Shown here: positions 57,040-64,000 of the stretch, piece by piece | How the letters are laid out: each line of letters opens with the position of its first letter | Numbering within the stretch: position 1 is the first letter of the stretch | NCBI GenBank assembly: GCA_963930655.1 | Contig: OZ005610.1 | Coordinates: forward strand, 20,281,001 to 20,345,000 | DNA: 64,000 bases | DNA from: Myrica gale | Lineage: Eukaryota; Streptophyta; Magnoliopsida; Fagales; Myricaceae | Direction: 5' to 3' | Translations under genes and position numbers: made by a program | Notes under the pieces: generated by a model | The model's input: the letters and a program-made list of their open reading frames with translations, nothing else | Told to the model about the DNA's origin: nothing | Database searches by the model: none

Positions 57040-57435
57040 TGGTCCGGACGTCTTGGAAAAATAATTTGTATTAACCATCCGGACGACCTTTTTGGGTTGT
57101 CCGGACGATATTGGAGAAATTGTGACGATTCTAATTGTCACTCAGTTAAGACGATTTGCAATTTGTCACCCAACATAGAGTTCGGACGAGGTATTATGGA
57201 GTCCGGACGGTATGTATTGTTTTTGTGACGATTTTTATCGTCACTCATTCTCGACGCGTATATGTCATCACACCAGAAATACGTTCGAACGTGTTTGTGA
57301 CCGGTCCGGACGGTTTTGGCGTTCCTTGATGGTTTTGGGTGACGAAATTAATATTTTGTCAGGAAAAGTTAACTTTAGGTGACAAAATTTGGTTTGACAC
57401 CCAAAATTGTCACCTAAAGCATAATTCTTGTAGTT
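57040..57435 (-). repeat. CACTA terminal and subterminal region
   Basis: Reading inward from 57435: AACTACAAGAATTATGCTTT, then pairs of inverted TTAGGTGACA/TGTCACC-type words (57325-57420), then GTCCGGACG and TTCGAACG motifs. This is the usual organisation of a CACTA end. Confidence 0.75.
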
Positions 57436-57880
57436 CTCTTTTTGGTGCTGTAAAAACTTTCTGCTGTAAAACAGCACCTATTACAGAATGGGGTCTGCAT
57501 ATGAAACTTCCTATGCAAATGAGAAACGGATTACAGAATGCCCATTACTTCTAGATTTTACTTAAGTTCTTATTGCATGCTTGTATCTAATACGTGCATA
57601 TACAACTCAAAGAAAAAGAAAAACAACTTGCAGTTCACCTCTTCGACCCAAAAGAGAAATTTCTGGACTAGATGATATCAAGCACCGAATGGGCAATGCT
57701 TTCAACAACCACTGTGTGAATGATGGAGTACTCTGCTTTTCGTTTAAACCCAAGTACTTTGTGTTTCGTTTTAATGGGAGTAGGTCTCTGGGTTTTGCTC
57801 CTTCTTTTTATGCTTAATGGGACGACATCGTTTGCTTTTCTCTGAGTATTTTTTTTATGACATGTCATTGCTGAGTTGTA
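57436..57880. other. Right internal part of MULE 1
   Basis: The sequence between the CACTA end and the right TIR. It has no recognisable protein family. The GT47 fragment near the left TIR does not visibly continue here. Confidence 0.45.
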
Positions 57881-58073
57881 CACTTTTAGAGCTGACATGA
57901 CTGCTAATGTGGCACTTCTGTTAAGGAAAGAGGCGAAACCCTGACGAAATGACTATTTCGTAAAAAAATAAAAATCAAATGACTAAGATCTGAAAAAATT
58001 AAATTTAATGACTAAAAAAATATAAGTGATGAAAACCTAAGGACTAAAATGACAATTTCCCAAATTTTTATAA

Positions 58074-58542
58074 AACTTAATTCACCCACAACTTGAATTG
58101 TCTACTCGGATTCTCAACCATAGTTTTTTCCCTTTATTTTTCTCATTGAAACTGAAAGTCCATAGTGTGAATGGTTTAGTGTAGGTTGGGTCGAAGACAA
58201 CTGGGCCTTCTAGAGTTTTGGATGCATGGCTTCAAAAATATCACGAGTTCTTAACTCGTCTGTGCACCGGTTAGCACAGTGGGTCGTGGCCCATAAATTT
58301 TGTGGCCACGTACCATTTTCTGCTTTCTCTTCTATTTGGAAATTTGATGGGTCTGATCCCCATAAAATTGTATTATATATCCCACCCTTTATTAATTATC
58401 TTTGATAAAAAAAAAGATTAGGTAAGTGAGGATAAGGAAGGGGTTCGATTCAGATTGGTAAATGGTTTTCTTCCACATATTGTGAAGTGGGCTAATGGGC
58501 TTAATTAGAGGTTCTATGGCAAGGAGCCTTTTGAGTAGATTC
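58074..58542. other. Spacer between MULE 1 and hAT 2
   Basis: No gene. Bases 58330-58416 (ATAAAATTG, then TATCCCACCCTTTATTAATT and GATAAAAAAAAAGATTA) look like the A-tailed 3' end of a truncated LINE. I could not find its TSD. Confidence 0.4.
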
Positions 58543-58550
58543 TCCCCACA

Positions 58551-61500
58551 TAAGGGTGAGAAAATCATCCGGATTCCGGTACCAGAATTTTGGTACCGGT
58601 TCCGGCCTATTCCGGTACCGGAACCGGAACCGAAACCCATTATATGAAAATTTCGGAACCGAAAATCCCGGCGAAAATGCCGGAATTTTCCGGTTCCAGT
58701 AGTTTTTTAAGAAAATTAATTTCAGGTGTTTGAGCCCTTTAAAAAAATTACGTGACCTGGGTCAAAACGACCCAGGTCACTCACAAGTCCCTCGACCTTC
58801 GACTCCCTTCGGCCCTCACAGTCCCAGCCTCTCCTCCCTCCCGTCCCGAGGCTTCGTGAATCTTCAGGGCTTCTTTCTCCAAGTCCCTCACCGCCAACGA
58901 CGACTCCCCACCATTGAGTCCGACTCCGGCCACCGTCCCTCCCATCCTCCTTCCCGAGATATGCATCTCTCAGTTCTCTCCTGGGACCTGACCCTCCCGA
59001 AATCTCTCTCTTCTCTCTCTCTTTCTCACGGGTTGCTGTTGTCCACCAGTTGGATTTTGGACCTTTGGTGGCCGGATTTCTCACCAGCTCTCGGTCTCTC
59101 AACTAAGTGTTTTTTAATTTCTCATCCATCAGTTGTATTGAGTCTTTAAATCACATATTTAGGGTTTGTTAATTTGATTTTGGGGTTTTTATGATTTTAT
59201 GGTTGGCAGATTCGGTCATTGAAGAACTTTAAGGTTGATTATTTGGACATCACGAAGGTTGAGTACTCTCTGTGTCATTTATAATTGTGTAATTTGTTTC
59301 CAGAAAGTGCCTTCAAATGTGAATCTGTTTACTTCCTTTCACTTGATTGCTTATGTGGTATGAGGAGTTGGGAGTTGATCTTAAATGGTCTATGCTTTTC
59401 AAAATCAATATAGAGGAAAAAGACTATGTCTAATCTGAATCTGATTGACTTGCATCCTCACTGGTCTTTCTTTGTATTGAGTCATTTGCTACTTGTTTGC
59501 ATGTACTTTCCTTTGAATTGAGTAATCACTTTGAGATTATAGCCCTCACATTTAATGACTTCCCTCTGTGTATTGTACACTCGATTTTAGATTTTAGTTT
59601 CCTTAAGTTAAATTTCCTTCGTTGCCTAATTTTTGCACTGGAGATTTTATAAGTCTTCTTTTTTCGGTTAAGAAAATTTAAGTTGGAGGATATGTTGCTT
59701 GAACGTTATACAAGAGAACATGCTTGATAATTGATTGGGTCCATTGAAATGTGAACATGCTTGATAATGATTAGAGTGTGATTTCTACATTAGTCATTTA
59801 CTGTTTCTTTGTCATGTATCCTTGGACTTGTTTGGACTTGTTGTTTGATAATTGATTGGAGTTTGGACTTGTTGTTTATGCTTAGATCCTTTAGGTTGTG
59901 AACATAACTGTTAGAGTTTATTTAGATAGATTGAGTCATTTTGCAATTAATTCTTGTTATTCAAATGAACTGAAAATCAAATATGTTTATTGTCAGATGG
60001 ATAAGACTAGTAGTACACCTAATACAAATATAGGGTCTTGCCCTAGTATTGGTGGTCCATACTGTCCAGTACCTGATGAGTCAGTTATTAGTCCTCAGTC
60101 TGGGGGTTATGAGGATATTACCGATCAGCCAGAAAAACCACCTCTTAAAAAGAGAAAGAATACTCGTAAGAGTTTTGTATGTGATCATTTCACAAAAATT
60201 CTGCCAGTTGTCAAACCTGAACACCCTGAAGCTAAGTGTCATCATTGTAAGACCAAGGTTGGGTGCCACCCTGAACACCATGGGACTTCAGGTATGAGGG
60301 CCCATTTGAAACGTTGCTGGCCATATTTGAAGCAACAAGGCCAATTAGATAAGACTCAATTTAGGTTAACATTGGATGCTTCAAAAGCAACAGGGAGTGA
60401 TAAGGGTGTTTTGAAGTTAGATACTTATAGTGAAAAGGAGGTGAGAAGGTGGATTGTTGAATATTTGATCATGGATAAGATGCCTTTTAGGACTGTGAAA
60501 AGGTTAGGGTTTAGGAAATTGGTGGAGAGATTTGAGCCCCGCTTTAAGATGCCCAGTAGATTTACGATCATGAAGGATTGTATGGAGTTGTATATGGAGG
60601 AAAGGACTGAGCTTGAAGAGGCAATTGCCATAGAAAGTCCTAGAGTGTGTTTTACCACTGATACGTGGATTTCAGTTCAAAATGTGAATTATATGTGAGT
60701 GACAGTCCACTTTATTGATAGGAGGTGGTGTTTACGGAAGATGATTATTTTTTTTCGCCGTATAACTGATCATAAGGGGGCCAGTATTGGGAAAGATCCC
60801 AAAATTGTAACTTCAAATGCATTTTTTGAGGAGTTAACAAGGATTAAGTTTCATTTGGAGACATGCAGTAAGTGTTCTGATATCTTGTTTCATGACATGG
60901 CTAAAAAGATGCAAAGCAAGTATGATAAATATTGGGGGGATTTGAGGGAGGTGAATAGACTTTTATTTGTAGCTGCGGTATTGGATCCTCGTTTTAAACT
61001 CATCACTTTAGAGTGCTGGGCTATCAACAATTTTGGGAAGGATAAAGGCATGGATTTCGTTGCCATGGTGCAAGGTACTCTAGAAACAATAGCTGAGGAG
61101 TATAATGGAGGTGTCATAACCCAATCAGCTCAAACAAGTGAAAGTCAAAGTTCAGCAAGTATGGATGAATTGATGAATATTGATCAGCATTTACGGGGAG
61201 GCCTTACGACTTATCGACAGCAACAGAACTTGCTAGATAGTAAGTGGATAGATATTTGATTGAAGATGTAGAACCAAGGTTGTCGGGTTTTGATATTTTG
61301 TTGTGGTGGAAGGTGAATTCACATAAGTTTCAAGTTCTTTCTCACATTGCGAAGGATGTGTTGGCTATCCCAATTACTACCGTGTCATCTGAGTCTGTAT
61401 TTAGCACCTCGGGTCGAGTGTTGGATGTTTTTCGCTCTTCCTTGGAGCCTTGTACCGTGGAGGGCCTCATATGTGTACAAAATTGGTTGCATGCTGCTCC

Positions 61501-62521
61501 TATACGTGATGAAGAAGATGATGACCTGGATGGTGCAGATGATCCCTTGAGTTACAAACTGGATATGGGTATACTTTTTATTTTGTTAAAATCTTTTGCT
61601 TTGTTAAGTGATCATTCGGTTCTCTTATACATGTTTTGTTTTCTTTTTCTTTTGTAGAGATGGAGAACTTGAGGGCGCAAGTTGGACAAGCAGGAGTACC
61701 ATGATTCATGATTGTGAGATTTATGGGTATTTCAAAATTTCTATCATTACATTGTGAGATTTATGACTTTATTTCAGAACTTTTAATTCAAAATTATCTT
61801 CTACAATGAGTTAGTTAGTATTTCCATATTGATAATGCCATAAAACTTCTACTTGCTAGCTTTTGTTTTGTGTTGATAATGTCTTTATTGATAATTTTGG
61901 AAACCTGTATTGATTTGGAAACCTGTATTGATTATAGAAAATTTTTGCTGTGGTTTAATTAAATTTTTGTTGTGCTCATGATGTTTGTTTTAGGGGAGGC
62001 CAAGGCTAAGCTTGAAGTGATTTTGAGAAGGGGAGCGATTTCTCAAGCCAAACTCGCGCATGATAACCAGAGAAATGAAATGTTATTCCCATTTGTATTG
62101 AATTTCTTAATACCTAGATATCCCAAGGCTAAGCTATATGATTTGGGATTTGTTTTGTATTCAAATGTCGGGAATGAATGATGTAAAAAGGACCCAAGAT
62201 ATTTGTTTTTGATGAAAATCACGATAGAGATGAGTGAGGCAAAGAGTTGTTTGAATAGTGCATGGTGGAATCCCACCGAAGTAGAATTAGTAGTGTTGCG
62301 CATCTTATTGACTTGTGCATACGACCATTTACATGAGAATATTGCTCTTTAGCAATCATTTTCCCACCACCATGGTTTTGGGCCTTCAGGCTTGGAAAAA
62401 TCATTTTGGGCCGGAGTACTGGAACCAGAATTTCCGGATTCCGTTTCCGGAAATTCCGGTTCTATTCCTGTGAGTACCGGAACCGGTCATTCCGGTTCCA
62501 TCCGTTCCTGTACTCTCCTTA
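58551..62521 (+). mobile_element. hAT transposon 2, 4.0 kb
   Basis: The left end is TAAGGGTGAGA, and the right end complemented is TAAGGAGAGT. A perfect 8-bp duplication TCCCCACA flanks the element (58543-58550 and 62522-62529). Both termini carry arrays of CCGGTTCCGG/GGTACCGG words (58570-58700 and 62410-62500), in the place where hAT 1 has GGCGGT arrays. A GC-rich leader (58770-59100) precedes the transposase gene, the same architecture as hAT 1. Confidence 0.93.
59997..61704 (+). pseudogene. hAT 2 transposase, internally deleted
   Basis: The coding exon starts at ATG 59997, after an acceptor. It encodes PPLKKRKNTRKSFVCDHFTK, BED finger CHHCKTKVGCHPEHHGTSGM with RAHLKRC, VCFTTDTWISVQNVNYM (first catalytic Asp kept), then a TGA at 60696 where hAT 1 has Cys. 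Near 60770-60790 the frame jumps from the HFIDRRW region to TSNAFFEELTRI. Against hAT 1, about 150 codons including the second Asp segment are missing. The C-terminal part is MQSKYDKYWGDLREVNRLLF and, after a frameshift near 61250, DVLAIPITTVSSESVFSTSG. The final exon ends at TGA 61702-61704. Clearly related to hAT 1, with low nucleotide identity. Confidence 0.87.
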
Positions 62522-62775
62522 TCCCCACACGAAACAAAGCCTAATCATGACAAACAAAAAACAAAAAAGACAGGCTTAAGCCCAAAGCCTCCACTCTTAT
62601 GCCCAATATACCACACAACCCCAACTCTCTCAGCGCTACATCCAAGGAGAAGAAAAAAAAACCCTCCTTAAGCTCCTCCCGAAAACTCTCTTTTGTTTCC
62701 GAAAGAGTGTTCTACAACTTTAGAATCATGATAAGAATAACAATACAACACCAAGAACAACAATACTGATGCTAA

Positions 62776-63022
62776 CCACGGAAGCAATAGCCTAACTGGT
62801 AATGTAGTCACCTTGTAGTGAGGATGGGAATGGAGATTCTTAGATCAAATCTCTCAACCCTATTTCTTAGTTGCACTTTTGTGAGGCTGTGGTGAGGTTC
62901 CCTTCTTAGATGCGGTAGTTATGGCTCAGTCCAACATCTGCAACAAGTAAGAGCCCTTATGATCACACCCAAGGGAAGTCCGCTATGATGGTCGCCTCCT
63001 ACCGCCTATTTTCGAAAAAAAA
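62776..63022 (+). mobile_element. SINE-like element with tRNA-type promoter boxes
   Basis: The left part has TAGCCTAACTGGTAATGTAG (box A-like) and, about 35 bases on, AGATCAAATCTC (box B-like). The right end is a run of ten A. Putative target duplications of 14 bases flank it: AATACTGATGCTAA (62762-62775) and AATATTGACGTTAA (63023-63036), three C/T differences in 14. Length, A tail and long TSD fit a plant SINE of about 247 bp. The family was not identified. Confidence 0.62.
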
Positions 63023-63036
63023 AATATTGACGTTAA

Positions 63037-64000
63037 TGTTATAGCTAAAGGTAAATCAAGCTTTGATCAAAAAGCTCCATATATCATGCCATTTGCTCGC
63101 AAATTTGTCCATATTTCATAATAACATCGTTGCCTATGATTCTAATTTGGAGGATTACTTTTAATGAAATTATTCAGACCTGCAGTTGCAAAACATTAAC
63201 AAACAGTTTTCATATTTTGATTGGAGTTACAAGCGAAGTAATAAATCAAGATATGCACTTTAAAGGATTTCTTGATTCTGGCCCTTCAGTCTTCACACCC
63301 AGATGAGGCCTCGTAAGAGGCAAGAACAGGACAGTTATGCAGTACTTAATACAAAGAGTGAACCACAACATACAGGCCTTGGTGCCCCATAAGACCTCGA
63401 AAGGAAGAAAAAGTTACTAGAGCATGTAGTGATTGGTAGTTTCAACAGTGAATAATTCGCATCCCTTGGCGTCGAGAAGTTGACTGGTTCTTTCAAGGAT
63501 TTCACTCAGAAGATACACACGGCCCTTGCCACGTTATTGAGGCCTCAAAAAGAAGAGCGAGAAACAGAGTAAAGCAGTTGACGAAGCTGCATACAGAGAA
63601 ACGGGTCTTGGTTAGCGTGGCAAATTGCTGAATCAGGGATTTTGCAGGCCATAGTTAATTAAAAAAAATTAACTTAATTGCCACAACTCCACGACAGAAA
63701 GTCATATTAATCATTCTTCTAATTTATAATTTGAATATCCAAGTCAACTAGATTAGCCAATTGTATAAACAAAGAGATTAGCAGAGTACCAGATAAAGAG
63801 GTCCAGCTCTGAAGTTATTCAATGTCAGTTACATCGCTAAGTTATTTCTTCCCTTCTTTTTTAGCAGCTCGACTTTAGAGGGCGTGAAAGAGATGGGAAA
63901 AGCAAGTGAATGGATTATAAACTTTTTGTTCGGGAGGAGGGAGGAGAAACACAAGAAGAATGAAACATCCTTTTCTGCTGAGTATCCAAGTACTAACAAA
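63037..64000. other. Right edge, no gene recognised
   Basis: AT-rich. A minus-strand reading of about 63335-63285 gives VLASYEASSGCED and a stop, which could be the end of a gene entering from the right, but no splice-consistent upstream exon was found. Confidence 0.3.

Larger units (their letters stand above)
44330..57435 (-). mobile_element. CACTA (En/Spm) transposon, left part missing
   Basis: The right end at 57435, read on the minus strand, is AACTACAAGAATTATGC. CACTA elements begin CACTACAAGAA, so only the first base is changed. Bicoloured subterminal repeats (TTCGAACG, TCCGGACG) follow. Inside, on the minus strand, are a Ptta/En/Spm-type transposase gene and one or two accessory ORFs. 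Removing the Tourist MITE, the hAT and the solo LTR with their TSDs leaves about 6.6 kb. The opposite terminus is absent. It must have lain left of MULE 2 and was probably deleted. The 3-bp TSD cannot be checked. Confidence 0.72.
40866..58064. mobile_element. Mutator-like element (MULE 1), 17.2 kb with nested insertions
   Basis: The left terminus at 40866 (GTGAAATTGTCATTTTAGTC) and the right terminus, reading inward from 58064 (GGGAAATTGTCATTTTAGTC), are the same long TIR. Both continue with TTTTTTCAGATCTTAGTC, later TTTGATTTT, AAATAGTC and CGTCAGGGTT, over about 150 bases. The flanking 9-bp words are identical: AAATTTTTA at 40857-40865 and 58065-58073. A 9-bp TSD with long TIRs defines Mutator-like elements. 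Its own remaining sequence is about 40866-41400 and 57436-58064. The rest is the nested CACTA and what sits inside it. Confidence 0.82.

Noticed and set aside
40177..57435. CACTACAAC at 40177 as the missing left end of the CACTA
   Set aside because: Beyond CACTACAA the sequence does not match the right end, no 3-bp TSD fits, and MULE 1's TSD at 40857-40865 places 40177 outside the nest.
58722..59149. ORFs in the leader of hAT 2
   Set aside because: Same composition effect. The transposase starts after the intron at 59997.

Overview
This 64-kb window is plant nuclear DNA. The genes have short exons with GT..AG introns, the intergenic DNA is AT-rich, and the recognisable families are plant ones: germin-like protein, plant IPK2-type inositol polyphosphate kinase, NBS-LRR debris, GT47, and Ptta/En/Spm, PIF/Harbinger, hAT and MULE transposons. 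Gene structure and repeat types fit a eudicot, perhaps a woody rosid, but the species cannot be named from sequence alone.

Layout. (1) 1-7.5 kb is genic: the 3' half of a PITH-domain gene (+), a single-exon germin-like protein gene (-), and a single-exon inositol polyphosphate multikinase gene (-). (2) 7.6-13.1 kb holds a diverged copy of the flank of a gene found later in the window, followed by an LRR fragment of a CC-NBS-LRR-type gene. That fragment is cut in two by a Copia retrotransposon (8200-12934, target-site duplication GGTAT). (3) 14.3-29.9 kb is a Russian-doll nest. A hairpin element hosts an L1-type LINE (14430-29751, 11-bp TSD). The LINE was hit by a 7.3-kb PIF/Harbinger element, a solo LTR, a 148-bp hAT MITE and a 1.2-kb non-autonomous hAT, each with its own TSD. 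Subtracting them leaves a LINE of about 5.3 kb. (4) 30.0-36.1 kb is the 3' flank of the next gene, with a perfect 95-bp tandem duplication and a second, younger Copia element (30456-35707, TSD AAAGA). (5) 36147-38397 (-) is a six-exon gene for a small secreted, Cys-rich, EGF-like protein with a predicted GPI anchor. It is the least familiar host gene here. (6) 40.9-58.1 kb is a second nest. The outermost element is a 17.2-kb MULE whose two ends share the 9-bp TSD AAATTTTTA. It carries a GT47 (exostosin-type) gene fragment and hosts a left-truncated CACTA element. The CACTA in turn hosts a truncated second MULE, a Tourist-like MITE, a 5.1-kb hAT and a second copy of the solo LTR. (7) 58551-62521 is another hAT of the same superfamily with an internally deleted transposase. 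(8) 62776-63022 looks like a tRNA-derived SINE.

Three or four host genes look intact (GLP, IPK2, the EGF-like gene, and the PITH gene, which runs off the left edge). Every transposon coding region I read carries stops or frameshifts, except that the Harbinger DDE core is nearly intact. The elements do not form one pathway. Their value is as a relative insertion history: who is inside whom, with TSDs that fix the boundaries to the base.

I did not find a convincing new biological system. The most unusual signals are the anchored EGF-like gene, the Copia element whose primer site matches the anticodon arm of tRNA-Ile(IAU) rather than a tRNA 3' end, and the 17-kb composite MULE.
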